Below are positions 35,895-45,520 of a stretch of DNA of 64,000 nt, piece by piece. How positions within the stretch are numbered: position 1 is the stretch's first letter; each line of letters opens with the position of its first letter. The notes under the pieces are model-generated. The model was not told where the DNA came from and searched no databases. It worked only from the letters and a program-made list of their open reading frames with translations. Position numbers and translations under genes: made by a program. This DNA comes from Methanosarcina vacuolata Z-761 (GTDB taxonomy: Archaea > Halobacteriota > Methanosarcinia > Methanosarcinales > Methanosarcinaceae): positions 1,860,001 to 1,924,000 of the forward strand of contig NZ_CP009520.1 of assembly GCF_000969905.1 (NCBI RefSeq), written 5' to 3'.

Positions 35895-36539
35895 TTATTC
35901 CTTTTTTTCCAGGCAGATAAGCTCTTCGGCGTATGGAAGCGTCTCTTTTATCCAGTCGCAGAACTCCCTCCACTCATCAAGCTTGTGGTAGCGGCGCTGG
36001 AAGTAAATGTTTCTGAGCTCAGCATAATTGGTTATGACGGTCCTTTTCTGCAGAAACGCACTCGGCAGGTCCTGGACGAGTTCTCTGAAAATCGCTTTCC
36101 GGTATGCGTTGTCCTCTTCACTATCTCCCTCACGGGATTTGTAGGCTTTGATAAGGTCGTTCAGGTGCCGGATCTGGTCGTTCCTATAATCTGTCAGGGT
36201 GTCAAACGAAAAATCGTGAGGTGCGAGCTCCTTGCTGGTCAGCTTGTGCATTGTTGAAGTGGAGTTCTTTTCTGCGAACTTGTAGGTGTCAAACTCTTTC
36301 CACCAGTAGAGAGGGGCAGTCAGGTCAAAACAGACCGTAATGAACCTTAAAAATTTACCGTGCTCGTTCCCCGCAAGGGTCAGGCGCTGGGCCAGGTTCA
36401 GGTCCTTTTCCCCGAGCTTGCAATTTCCTGCCTCATCAGGCTTACTGCTGTCCATAAGGTGCCAGGAGTTCATAGGGTTCCGCATGCCGAGAATGGCATA
36501 ATAGATATTGTATGTACCGTGTAATTTCATCTTAATCAT
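35895..36539 (-). CDS. Conserved protein of a family shared with bacterial phages (possibly ThyX-like)
   Basis: A 214-residue soluble protein. The segment ITVCFDLTAPLYWWKEFDTY followed by STSTMHKL resembles a family common in Firmicutes and their phages that I cannot name with confidence; the arrangement recalls flavin-dependent thymidylate synthase-like folds, but the RHR-type motif is not evident. The start at 36539 has AGAGG seven bases upstream; two earlier in-frame Met codons lack it. GC content is higher than in its surroundings, which suggests transfer. Confidence 0.6.
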   Translation of the reverse strand: MIKMKLHGTYNIYYAILGMRNPMNSWHLMDSSKPDEAGNCKLGEKDLNLAQRLTLAGNEHGKFLRFITVCFDLTAPLYWWKEFDTYKFAEKNSTSTMHKLTSKELAPHDFSFDTLTDYRNDQIRHLNDLIKAYKSREGDSEEDNAYRKAIFRELVQDLPSAFLQKRTVITNYAELRNIYFQRRYHKLDEWREFCDWIKETLPYAEELICLEKKE

Positions 36540-37368
36540 AAAAGCGCCTCTTAAACCCATTACAATAAGCAATTTATAAATTTGTTTGTTGCAACTGTTG
36601 TAAACGATTCATCAATCGAGGTGATAAGCAATTTATAAATCTATCCATGACAGATAAACTAACTCGTGTATACGGACTGATTTTTAACAAATGAAATGGT
36701 TTAAACAAATCGATTTATCTTGAAAAGCTAACTATTTTTAAAAAACTAACTATTTTTAAAAAGCTAACCATTTTTAAAAAGCTAACCATTTTTAAAAAGT
36801 TAACTATTTTTAAAAAACTAACCGACTTTAAAAACTGAAAAACTGAAAAACTGAAAAACTGAATTCAGTAGTTTAAGAAATAGCCATCGTTTTCCGGGGG
36901 GAAATTATTTAAGAAAAATAGGCGCCTTCTTAATCCATGCTTTATCCTTTCAAGTATAACCTTTCTGCAACATCTGGATATTTCTATTTGACAATGAGTA
37001 GTGACATTGTATATTATCAGTACGAGCCTGTTAACCTGGAAAAACTGGTAATCCCCTCTAATAAGAAGGAAGAAACCTCGTAAATATGAAATCTCTTGAT
37101 TTTGAGTCAATGTTTTTGAGACAAAACTTCGGGCTATTTTTTTCAAGCTCGTTATGGTCAGTTATTATCGAATCCGTATGGTTCACATATTTTAATTAGG
37201 CCCAATGAATAAAAATAAATCAGGTATGCTCTTTTTCCACTTTAACCTCTATTTTTTCCAGGCTATTTCGTGACACTGCCTCTTGCGTGGAATCTCCGGA
37301 TAAAGGAAAGTGGCTTTTTTCTCCGATCTTACATCCATAATTCTCATACCCGTACACGACTTTAAAAA
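36540..37368. other. Intergenic region with tandem repeats
   Basis: No supported gene. A 17-bp direct repeat (ATAAGCAATTTATAAAT) occurs near 36566 and 36624, and the 17-bp and 8-bp tandem arrays below fill 36721-36862. The remaining open frames show no coding signs. Confidence 0.5.
36721..36862. repeat. Tandem repeats, 17-bp unit then 8-bp unit
   Basis: Six to seven copies of AAAAAGCTAACCATTTT with point changes, followed by four copies of CTGAAAAA. Confidence 0.9.
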
Positions 37369-38598
37369 TTATTTAAATAGTTTGTTATATATTCCGAAAA
37401 TCGTGCTTGAGATATGTTTTTGCTTTGTGTTCCCGGAGATGCTGGATATGAAAGGATCGATCACCCGGTTATAAAAGGTCTTTGATAGTTCTACGCCTGT
37501 CGTGTCGACGTACTTGTAAAACAGATAACTCAAGGGTATTATTAATAGCACAGACAAGAAACACGAAATAAAAGCAGCCATCCAGTATGGTAATATAGGG
37601 TGCAGTGCGAGGAATAGCGCGCAGGTGAAACTGCTTATTATCAGGAAATGTATCAAGTACAGCGAGTAGGATATTTTGCCGAGAAACACTGGCACTGGAG
37701 AAGAAAAGACTTGTTGCAGCCGTCGGCTGTTCAATAGAACATACATTATCATTCCGGCGCCCAGAATATGATACGTCAACTTTGGAATTTCAAAGAGGCC
37801 GTTATTGAGAAAACCGTACAATGAATCATTTGTCACGGTGCCTACAGGATACGAGCCTAGAAACAGTCCTGAAAACAGTATAATATATAATATTATTTTG
37901 TTATCGGTTTTAAAAATAGACTTTTTACTGTTAAATGTGTCTGCAAGCCCCATTCCTATTATAAAAGCAAAATAGTAGGAATTGAAGAAAAACACAGATG
38001 CAGCAAGGTAGAATGTCCATCGGTTACGTTTCATCCCGAACAGTATGGTCATTGCGAAAACAAGCATAGACCCATAAAATTCTGTGGTCATTGTCCATAA
38101 AACCGGGTTATAGGTGTCATCACCTGTAAAAAACGATCCCCACACCGCCTGCTTAACTGCATCGACAATGTCTGGCGTAAAAGTCCAGTAGTTGTCGTAG
38201 TTATTATTTCCGGAAACCGTTACGGTTTCAATATAGTAATGGAATACTCCAGTTGATGCCAGTAATAAAGATAATATTGTTACTGCTAGCACCGGAACAA
38301 ACAACCGGATATATCGGCGAACTGCGCCACTTACAATTATTTTTTTGTCTTTAGTTCTAAAGTATTTTTGAGTTAATACGTAGCCACTGAGAACAAAGAA
38401 GATACAGACCGAAAAATTTCCGGCACCAATTAATCCCAGTGGTGTACTCGAGAAAATCTGTTCAAGATTCCCCAGATGTGAAGGCATTCGATCACTATAA
38501 ATCATCGCCGGGACTAATATGATGAAGAAATGCATTATCATCACATTAATCGCAGCTATACCACGCAGCCCATCAAGATAGTTTATCTTCTCGTTCAT
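37369..38598 (-). CDS. Membrane acyltransferase (acyltransferase 3 family)
   Basis: A 409-residue protein with about ten membrane helices. It opens with INYLDGLRGIAAINVMIMHFF, where the LDGLRG...H pattern and His are the family signature, and has the later FFVLSGYVL motif. These enzymes move acyl groups, usually acetyl, from CoA onto surface or exported carbohydrates. No SGNH domain is attached. The target glycan is unknown; the GT4/GH130 locus lies 6 kb away and any link is speculative. Confidence 0.88.
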   Translation of the reverse strand: MNEKINYLDGLRGIAAINVMIMHFFIILVPAMIYSDRMPSHLGNLEQIFSSTPLGLIGAGNFSVCIFFVLSGYVLTQKYFRTKDKKIIVSGAVRRYIRLFVPVLAVTILSLLLASTGVFHYYIETVTVSGNNNYDNYWTFTPDIVDAVKQAVWGSFFTGDDTYNPVLWTMTTEFYGSMLVFAMTILFGMKRNRWTFYLAASVFFFNSYYFAFIIGMGLADTFNSKKSIFKTDNKIILYIILFSGLFLGSYPVGTVTNDSLYGFLNNGLFEIPKLTYHILGAGMIMYVLLNSRRLQQVFSSPVPVFLGKISYSLYLIHFLIISSFTCALFLALHPILPYWMAAFISCFLSVLLIIPLSYLFYKYVDTTGVELSKTFYNRVIDPFISSISGNTKQKHISSTIFGIYNKLFK

Positions 38599-39230
38599 AC
38601 TTATTGCTCAAAGAGAATTTTATTCAAACAGAACCCATGAATTTCCATAACAAAACCGTATTTAATGACCGCATTTAATAAATGAAACTCAGCTCCAGCT
38701 TAATCGCGTAAGACCCTTAATTATTTTTTGATAAATCTCTCTCAAATAACGAGAACTGCAGATAAAATAAGTCTTTCCATTTGTTCCAGTTCCTTTTTTA
38801 ATGGGTCTGTCTTTTGAATCTGAAGGGATTTTGGAAATAAGTATTGATGCTTAATATTGATGTTCAACACTAAATTCCAGATCAAGGCTTCGGATTGGAA
38901 AAATCCTTTTATTTGCTTTATGTTTTCGGCTCTTCGCTATTACGTATGGATAAGATGATTTTCAACTCAAGACCGCATCGGTTTTCATAAGAATATTATG
39001 AGGATATCCACACAAAACAACGAAGAGCCATTTTCTAGCGTAAAAAGAGTCTACTGAACATACAAAGTAAAGAGGATAATACTGGGAATCACTTATCATA
39101 GGAAATGTTTTCCCATATTGAACAAAAATTTTGAAAACAAAATAAAAATTCAAAAACTTAAATAAAAATTCCGAAATGGATTCCTTCGAATCCAAACACT
39201 CTTTGTCTATTTTATTAAATATCGTAAACT
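38599..39230. other. Intergenic region
   Basis: No gene is supported. A 90-codon frame at 38962-39234 touches the next gene by a TTGA overlap, but its composition (Phe- and Lys-rich, no motif) makes it doubtful. Confidence 0.35.
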
Positions 39231-39536
39231 TCAATCTTTCAGGATGGTACTTGTATCATCACAGTTAGCTATGAACACTCCATTGTCTAGGATGCCGCCT
39301 GGAACATTAATTATTCTGTCCTCTATCCAGATTCTGTAATTCTCAGAAATTAAACATCCTACCTCTTTTTGGAATATTGAAGAGTGTTTGAAGTAGTTCA
39401 ATTTTACAGTATCTGGGGTTTCCTCATATAGTCCACATTCTTTAAACTTTTTATTTATATAGACGTCGAATGTACCATCATCGTGGAGAATAAAATGGGT
39501 TGTCTTATTGGTGTATTTTCTGGGCATAGGGATCAC
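39231..39536 (-). CDS. Hypothetical protein
   Basis: A 101-residue frame (PRKYTNKTTHFILHDDGTFD, SENYRIWIEDRIINVPGG) with a mixed, plausible amino acid composition and no membrane helix. It begins at GTG (39536) or at ATG (39527). No family is recognised; it sits in IS-rich DNA. Confidence 0.45.
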   Translation of the reverse strand: MIPMPRKYTNKTTHFILHDDGTFDVYINKKFKECGLYEETPDTVKLNYFKHSSIFQKEVGCLISENYRIWIEDRIINVPGGILDNGVFIANCDDTSTILKD

Positions 39537-39856
39537 ATTTTTAATACGTTAAGTTACATGAATTCATTTTTCCACTTAATTAAATGGATTTTGCTTTGAG
39601 TTCTTTCTATTTCATATCTATAATATTTTTGCATTGGCCATTGGTTAAGGATTCATGTCCGTCTCCTGTTACTCTTTTTTAACTCAATTCTTTCATTTTT
39701 TATTCAAACGATTCATCTCTAAATCTTTCTCTATTTACATGCGGATCTAATGCTTGACTTTCATACTTTGCTTTCAAAGATGACTGATTTTACGTTATCC
39801 TGCGGCTTTATCTGTGTATGCCTAATAAAAGAATAATCCTACCAATAACGATTCTA
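39537..39856. other. Intergenic region beside an IS
   Basis: No gene. AT-rich sequence between a hypothetical gene and the transposase. Confidence 0.35.
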
Positions 39857-41572
39857 TTACGATGGCAGATATTTCTCCAGATTCAGAAAAGAAAATAACG
39901 ATGCTTGTTTAGTGTCCATTTCTTCCACAATAATTTTGCTTTTTTTGGATTCTTTTTCCTGAACTACTGCAATCTTAATTTCAGACAGTTTTTCAATCAG
40001 TTGTTTCATAGAAAACCCATATATCTTTGCTTCCCAGGCCAAATATCTGTAGAAAAGCAGGCCAATCATAGCCAAAAATACATGAACCCTTATATTTTCA
40101 TCCTTGTGGTGATAAACTGGTCCTACAGGGACAAGTAAATGGTCGTTCAACAGCTTAAAATCGTCTTCAACAAGATTTTTACTGTTATATGTTTTCACTA
40201 TCTTTTTAGTATGCCACTCCTGCTTATCCGTAAACAGAATATTCTTACCAAACGTTTTTTCACACCTTTTTTCGTTTTCCTCATCAACCCAGAACTTCAA
40301 CTGAGGTTTTTTCTTACCTTCAGGAGCTGCAATTATTTCGTATTTTATGACAGTCCTGAATTTTTTCAGAATAATTTCTGAAACTTCATTTTCGACACTG
40401 CTTCTGTTTCTCTCTTTTCCTTTACTGCTTTCTAATCTTCTCTGCAGGTCTTGGAGTTGATCAATTATTTTTGATTTGTTTGTTTCATAAGTGCTTTTTT
40501 GAAGTTTGTAAGTCCCTTCATTATAGGTAATTACGGTTGTGAATTCTGTTCCGTAGAACTGATGTTTTGTCCGGCACCCAAAAATCTCGCTACCTTTTGT
40601 GTTTTTATACAAGTAATTATACCTTGAAAGTGGAACATCAAGGAGTTCCTCAGCCTGATTTGCTTTTGCGGCTCCTACAAAACTCATTTTTGAGATTACC
40701 TTTTCAATGTTATCCTTAGAGTTGTTACCTTTATCGAAAACAAGAACAAGATCTTCAGAACAGATATTTAATTCAGTCAGTCGATTTATGATTTTGTCTA
40801 CAATGCCCGAAAATTCTTCCGAATCAGGAACATTTCCAGGATAAGTTTCGTGAATAAAGGGTATATTGTTTTCATTTACAGCCAGTGATACACAAATTTG
40901 ATTTTTGTCTTTACGATGCTTTTTGTTATATCCTTTATGAAGCAGTTCACTTTTTTCATCATAATTAGTGGCAAAGGTAAACCAGTTTGATTCATCAACA
41001 AACATTATTGATGGAGTTAACCCCTTCTCAACAAGAACCCGACAAAGGTCGTCTTCAATCTTTTTCATCGTATCTGAATCAATGTAACTCATTTGGTTCA
41101 GGAAATTCTGGCAATTTAGTTTGTGAGGAAACTTCCACATGAAAGATATTGGGGATTTTTTGAACCAGTCTTCGATCCCGTTTTCACTTAAAATGCCGTG
41201 ACTTTTCCCAATTATATCGAGTAAAAGGTATTCTCCAACACTCAATCCATCTATTAATTTTTTGTCAGTATGCTTGTTTACTATGTCAATGAATCCAAGT
41301 TCTTCATTTACATGAAGGAGTGCGGCAAGCTTGCCGTACTCAAAAGACTTAAGTTTATCATAAGGCATCGATTCACATTGTTTTTTCATTTCAAGTATTT
41401 TTTCTGCACTACCCAGATAAATCTGAAAAACAGTCTTTACCTTTCCGTTAACCCTGGCAGCTTCTACAATGTACCAGTAAGGTTTGCCTTTGATAAGTTT
41501 CTTTCTCAAAAATACCATACTCTTTAATTAGGATCAACATTTATAAATACTTTTCCAATTAAATCGTTAGTA
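39846..41572. mobile_element. IS1634-family insertion sequence
   Basis: The element contains one transposase gene. Candidate short termini are TAACGATTCTATTA at 39846 and the inverted ACTAACGATTTAATTG near 41558-41573; these are weak and the true ends are uncertain. A direct repeat TTAGGATCAAC also occurs at 41527 and 41606. Confidence 0.5.
39857..41518 (-). CDS. IS1634-family transposase
   Basis: A full-length 553-residue DDE transposase. It starts VFLRKKLIKGKPYWYIVEAA, typical of the IS1634 group, and contains the DDE-type signatures IMFVDESNWFTF (first Asp), EDLVLVFDKGNNS (second Asp) and the later DGK/E region with LVEDDFKLLNDHLLVPV and a C-terminal segment HVFLAMIGLLFYRYL. It appears intact and could be active. 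Confidence 0.92.
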   Translation of the reverse strand: MVFLRKKLIKGKPYWYIVEAARVNGKVKTVFQIYLGSAEKILEMKKQCESMPYDKLKSFEYGKLAALLHVNEELGFIDIVNKHTDKKLIDGLSVGEYLLLDIIGKSHGILSENGIEDWFKKSPISFMWKFPHKLNCQNFLNQMSYIDSDTMKKIEDDLCRVLVEKGLTPSIMFVDESNWFTFATNYDEKSELLHKGYNKKHRKDKNQICVSLAVNENNIPFIHETYPGNVPDSEEFSGIVDKIINRLTELNICSEDLVLVFDKGNNSKDNIEKVISKMSFVGAAKANQAEELLDVPLSRYNYLYKNTKGSEIFGCRTKHQFYGTEFTTVITYNEGTYKLQKSTYETNKSKIIDQLQDLQRRLESSKGKERNRSSVENEVSEIILKKFRTVIKYEIIAAPEGKKKPQLKFWVDEENEKRCEKTFGKNILFTDKQEWHTKKIVKTYNSKNLVEDDFKLLNDHLLVPVGPVYHHKDENIRVHVFLAMIGLLFYRYLAWEAKIYGFSMKQLIEKLSEIKIAVVQEKESKKSKIIVEEMDTKQASLFSFLNLEKYLPS

Positions 41573-41629
41573 TTAGACCTTTTAAAGTGAATTTAGTAGT
41601 TAGGATCAACAAATTAAAGAGAAATGAAA

Positions 41630-42315
41630 AGGCATCTGATAGTGGTTTTGAGGAGAAATCCAAGCAAAAATCGCACTTCTTTGAAAGTAAAGTCATATAC
41701 ACCCATTATCATTTCAAAAATTCTTTGAATTCCACATATATGCAGAATTACTGTCAATAAATCTGATGCATTCTCTGCAAATATGGATCCATATTCTTCC
41801 GGATTCTTGAAACAAAATATTCTCCATTTTCTTCAACCCTTGCAAACATTTGAGTTTTGTAAAAACCAAGATCAACAAGCAGAACACGATCTTTGATCCA
41901 GGGACCTATTTTTAATGTTTTGATCTCAGCTGTTTTTCAGAATACAGGGCAACTGTTTTAGGTATGTTAGCAACTGCGCTTACCATAACTCTCACTTTTA
42001 TGCCTGCAGCTATTGTTCTTGCTCTTGCTGCTGGAAACTTATCTGCTAAAGAAGAGTGGAGACGAACAATTGTACTGTCCTGAATGATAACATCCTGGAA
42101 GGTTTCGAGTTTTTTACTAAGTTTTCTTCCAGAATCTTTTGCAAGCTTCTCTATGCCGTGAATAACACACTGACGAAGAAACTCAACAAGTTATGGAGTG
42201 ATACGCCAGAACTCAGAGTTAAAACCCAAAAGGTGATGATAGGGTCAATTTTACGTTCACGTACATGAGAACAGCTTCTTTGGCAGTTTGCCTTAAACTC
42301 TTCGGGAAACATTTT
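41630..42315 (-). pseudogene. IS4-family transposase remnant
   Basis: Read on the minus strand in several frames: MFPEEFKANCQRSC, KIDPIITFWVLTLSSGVSLH, then after a frameshift LETFQDVIIQDSTIVRLHSS with LADKFPAARARTIAAGIKVR, then another shift to GPWIKDRVLLVDLGFYKTQM and RVEENGEYFVSRIRKNMD. The QDSTIVRLHSSLADKFPAAR and VLLVDLGFYK blocks carry the first two Asp of the IS4 DDE triad. At least two frameshifts and stops show it is inactive. Confidence 0.85.
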
Positions 42316-42454
42316 CCGAAGAGAGTCTTCAAGAGGATGGGAAACGAGGAGACATAGATACAGAGGTGATAATATTATTATAAAAGCATGTACAGGAAAT
42401 GGAATTTAATGCTTAACCGATGACGCATGGATGTTTATCAGGTAACCCCTAAAA

Positions 42455-42772
42455 TCAGATTTTTAGAAGAAGTCTTGGATGATAGGCAGGGCAACCTTTT
42501 TCAGAGTAAGTGGATTCAATTGCGTTAATATCAACAACATCAGAAAGATCATTTACTACTCTGGAAATGTGGCCTTCAGGGATAAAATCTTCCAGATTAA
42601 GTGGAGTAGAAATTGCTGCTTTTGATCGTACTTTTTGAACACAGGAAAGACTGAATTTATTTTTTCTTAAAAAGTATACTTTTATATATATATCTAAGGA
42701 AAATAAATATTGTGATTTTTGTAATCCAAATGTACAACTAAGAGTAATTTTGAGACAGCCCGTAATAATCAT
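42455..42772 (-). pseudogene. IS1182/DUF772-type transposase N-terminal remnant
   Basis: The frame contains TPLNLEDFIPEGHISRVVND, LSDVVDINAIESTYSEKGCP and AYHPRLLLKI, the DUF772 N-terminal region of IS1182-type (IS5 superfamily) transposases, and stops immediately after. The 5' IS terminus, GGGCTGTCTCAAAA on the minus strand, is visible at 42748-42761. The catalytic part is gone. Confidence 0.85.
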
Positions 42773-42860
42773 TTTTAAAAATTGATTGTGTTTTATAAAA
42801 AGGTTTAAATATTACTATGAGTAAGGCTCATTACTATTAAATAGAGTTCTTTGAATTCGA

Positions 42861-43592
42861 ATGATAAAGATGTTAAAATTGAAAAACGAAAGAAAAGAAA
42901 GAAAAATAAGTTTATGTAATTTCACTTCTGAGTCGGTGGAGCTTGGGATACTTCTTGCAATTGTAGGGGGATTTCTTGATGCTTATACATTCGTTGGAAG
43001 AGGCGGGGTTTTCGCCAATGCCCAGACTGGAAATGTCGTGCTTATGGGCATAGAAGCTGCAACAGGAGAATGGGGGCAGGCAGTGCTTCATGCTGTACCT
43101 ATTCTGGCATTCATGGTCGGAGTAGTAGTTGCCGAGATGATTAAAAATCCTTCAATGCGCCTGTTTATAACAGATTCCGAAAAAGCAGTTTTAATTCTTG
43201 AAACTGTAGTCCTTTTTATCGTAGGCTTTATACCTTACACAAGCCCAAATATCATTGTAACAGTTGCTGTTTCGTTTGTTTCTTCGGTTCAGATATCTTC
43301 ATTTCGCAAACTCATTGGTTCTACATATAGTACAACAATGGTTACAGGAAATTTACGTTCAGCTACACAGGAAGCGTATATTGCTTTCACGAAAAAAGAC
43401 AATGAATCGGCTCGTAGAACCGTTCGATATTCTACAATTAACCTTTCGTTTCTAGCAGGAGCTATTTTAGGAGGGTTGCTTACATCATTTATTGGTGTTA
43501 AAGCCATATGGATACCTGTTATTGTGCTGATATGCTCTGTACTTTTATTCAGTAACGAGCGTAAGGATCAGAAGGCTAACATTGAAATCTAA
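42861..43592 (+). CDS. YoaK family (DUF1275) membrane protein
   Basis: A 243-residue protein with about six membrane helices. The family signature VGGFLDAYTFVGRGGVFANA followed by QTGNVV is clear at about residues 34-60, and TMVTGNLRS at about 155. DUF1275 proteins are presumed transporters of unknown substrate. The first 25 residues are basic; a start nearer to SVELGILLAI is possible. Confidence 0.88.
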   Translation: MIKMLKLKNERKERKISLCNFTSESVELGILLAIVGGFLDAYTFVGRGGVFANAQTGNVVLMGIEAATGEWGQAVLHAVPILAFMVGVVVAEMIKNPSMRLFITDSEKAVLILETVVLFIVGFIPYTSPNIIVTVAVSFVSSVQISSFRKLIGSTYSTTMVTGNLRSATQEAYIAFTKKDNESARRTVRYSTINLSFLAGAILGGLLTSFIGVKAIWIPVIVLICSVLLFSNERKDQKANIEI

Positions 43593-43905
43593 GACTCAGT
43601 GAATTAGTAATAGTAGATTGGTGAACCACTGAAAACAAATCCTGAAATTCATGACAGTGAAACAGATAGAGCAGTAAAGGCTATAGCAGTAACAGATAGA
43701 GCAGTAACAGATAGAGTAATGAGTCACTTACAATATATGTAGTGGTTCTTGACAAAGATTAGTGAATTCGTGACAAAAATCAGTAATTGACAAAGATTAG
43801 TGAATTCGTGACAAAGATTAGTAAATTCGTGACAAAAATCAGTAAATTACTGACAAAAAAGCTTTTGCGTAATCTATATCAGCTTTCAGTGCAGGGAAGG
43901 TAGCA
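43593..43905. other. Intergenic region with short direct repeats
   Basis: Contains GATAGAGCAGTAACA repeated two or three times (43669-43715) and four copies of TTAGTGAATTCGTGACAAA-like units (43755-43855). No gene. It leads into rlmE. Confidence 0.6.
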
Positions 43906-44697
43906 ATGGCAAGAGATAGAAGAGATTATTATTATCACCAGGCAAAAGAGGAAGGATACCGGTCCAGGGCTTCCTTCAAGCTCAAGCAGATTAACGAAAG
44001 ACACCATATTATCAATCGGGGAGACTCGGTTGTTGATCTGGGTGCAGCCCCAGGCGGATGGCTCCAGGTTGCAAAGGAACTGTCTGGAGGGAAGGTCCTT
44101 GGTGTGGATCTTCAGAGAATTGTGCCTATTGAAGGCGTCGAGACCATTCAGGGCAATATAAATGCAGAATCAACCATACAGAAGATTATTAAGACTGTAG
44201 GGGCAAAAGGAGCTGATGTGGTACTTTGTGACGCAGCCCCTAACCTGTCCGGAAACTGGTCTTATGACCATGCAAGGTCAATCGAGCTTGCAACTTCAGC
44301 TCTGGAATGCGCAAAAAAAATTCTCAAGCCCAAAGGGAATTTCGTTGTGAAGGTTTTCCAGGGAGATATGTTTAACGATTACATGCAGAAGGTAAGGGAT
44401 AATTTTGTCCGGACAATGGCTTATTCTCCGAAAGCCTCGCGGTCCCAGAGTGCTGAAATCTACGTTATCGGAAAGAAATTCCTTACAGCTCCACTCCGCA
44501 AAGGAAACAAATTCGTTGTGGATATCGAAAAGCTGGGCTCAAGTGGAGACGGGGCTGTGCTCATTGAAGGGTTTGTTGTCTTCGTAAAGGAAGTTGAGGT
44601 CGGAGAAAAAGTCAGGATCAAAATAACAGATGTAAAGCCCAACTTCGCTTTTGCCGATGTCGCAGAGAGGCTTGGAAAAACCGAAACGCCTGAGTAA
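43906..44697 (+). CDS. rlmE: 23S rRNA 2'-O-methyltransferase RlmE (FtsJ/RrmJ) with TRAM domain
   Basis: A 263-residue protein. Residues 1-200 are the RrmJ-type SAM methyltransferase: YRSRASFKLKQIN (catalytic Lys), VVDLGAAPGGWLQVAKE (SAM motif I), VVLCDAAPNLSGNWSYDHA (catalytic Asp) and GNFVVKVFQG (catalytic Lys). The C-terminal 60 residues (KGNKFVVDIEKLGSSGDGA onward) are a TRAM RNA-binding domain, a fusion usual in euryarchaea. It methylates the ribose of U2552 (E. coli numbering) in 23S rRNA. GGGAAGG precedes the ATG. Confidence 0.95.
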   Translation: MARDRRDYYYHQAKEEGYRSRASFKLKQINERHHIINRGDSVVDLGAAPGGWLQVAKELSGGKVLGVDLQRIVPIEGVETIQGNINAESTIQKIIKTVGAKGADVVLCDAAPNLSGNWSYDHARSIELATSALECAKKILKPKGNFVVKVFQGDMFNDYMQKVRDNFVRTMAYSPKASRSQSAEIYVIGKKFLTAPLRKGNKFVVDIEKLGSSGDGAVLIEGFVVFVKEVEVGEKVRIKITDVKPNFAFADVAERLGKTETPE

Positions 44698-44872
44698 TTT
44701 TATTAGACATATCAGTTAACACAAGCTATATAATTTAGCAAGAACCTATATATTTAAGTAGTTAAATACCCAGCTTAACTATTAAATATATTGGTTAATT
44801 GAATTAGCAGTTAGTAAAATTAATAAGAGTCTACCCCGATTTTAAAAAACACTTTCAAACACGGTGATCCGG

Positions 44873-45520
44873 TTGATTGATCTTCACACTCACACAATTT
44901 TCAGTGACGGGGAACTGATCCCCAGCGAACTTGTCAGACGGGCGGTTATTCACGGCTATGAGGCTATTGCACTTACCGACCATGCTGATTACACTAATCT
45001 TGAACAGCTTATCGAAGCGGGACAGAAAGCAAAATACCTTGAAAGTGAATGGGATATCCGCGTTCTAACCGGGGTTGAACTGACACATGTGCCGCCACGG
45101 AAAATAGCCCCTCTTGCAAAAAAAGCAAAAGAGCTAGGTGCAGAAATTGTGGTCGTGCACGGGGAGACCACCTCCGAGCCAGTTGCCCCCGGAACAAACG
45201 CAGCATCTGTTGCCTGTGAATATGTGGACATCCTGGCTCACCCGGGCCTGATCTCCGAGGAAGATGTCGAGACCGCTAAAGAGAACAATGTCTGCCTTGA
45301 GATTACAGCCAGGAACGGGCACAATCGGACAAACGGCCATGTCGCCAGGCTTGCTCTTGAGATTGGTGCAACGCTTCTTGTAAATACCGACACACATGCC
45401 CCTGAAGACCTTATCACTGATGAAATTGCCCTGAAGATCGCAATGGGGGCAGGGCTTACTGAGGCAAGGGCAAGAGAAGCGTTAAAAGCATCCGCAAAAA
45501 AGGTAGCAGATATTGTTTAA
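44873..45520 (+). CDS. PHP-domain phosphoesterase
   Basis: A 215-residue PHP-domain protein starting IDLHTHTIFSDGELIPSELV, with metal-ligand motifs LHTHT, ALTDHADY, GVELTH, VVHGET, LAHPG and NTDTHAPED. It resembles the family around histidinol phosphatases and PolX PHP domains and is a probable metal-dependent phosphoesterase. A GTG at 44864 is possible, but GGTGATCC (44863-44870), a strong match to the 16S 3' end, lies where an SD would serve TTG at 44873, so I choose TTG. Confidence 0.88.
   Translation: MIDLHTHTIFSDGELIPSELVRRAVIHGYEAIALTDHADYTNLEQLIEAGQKAKYLESEWDIRVLTGVELTHVPPRKIAPLAKKAKELGAEIVVVHGETTSEPVAPGTNAASVACEYVDILAHPGLISEEDVETAKENNVCLEITARNGHNRTNGHVARLALEIGATLLVNTDTHAPEDLITDEIALKIAMGAGLTEARAREALKASAKKVADIV

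Larger units (their letters stand above)
41519..42860. other. Region of decayed insertion sequences
   Basis: Between the intact IS1634-type transposase and the YoaK-family gene lie two unrelated transposase remnants, listed separately, with only short unassigned stretches between them. Confidence 0.7.

Noticed and set aside
36865-37146. 93-codon minus-strand frame
   Set aside because: No SD, no motif, and a composition like random AT-rich DNA with many Arg and Cys codons.
38962-39234. 90-codon minus-strand frame overlapping the next gene by TTGA
   Set aside because: The overlap hints at coupling, but the Phe-rich composition and lack of an SD make coding unlikely.
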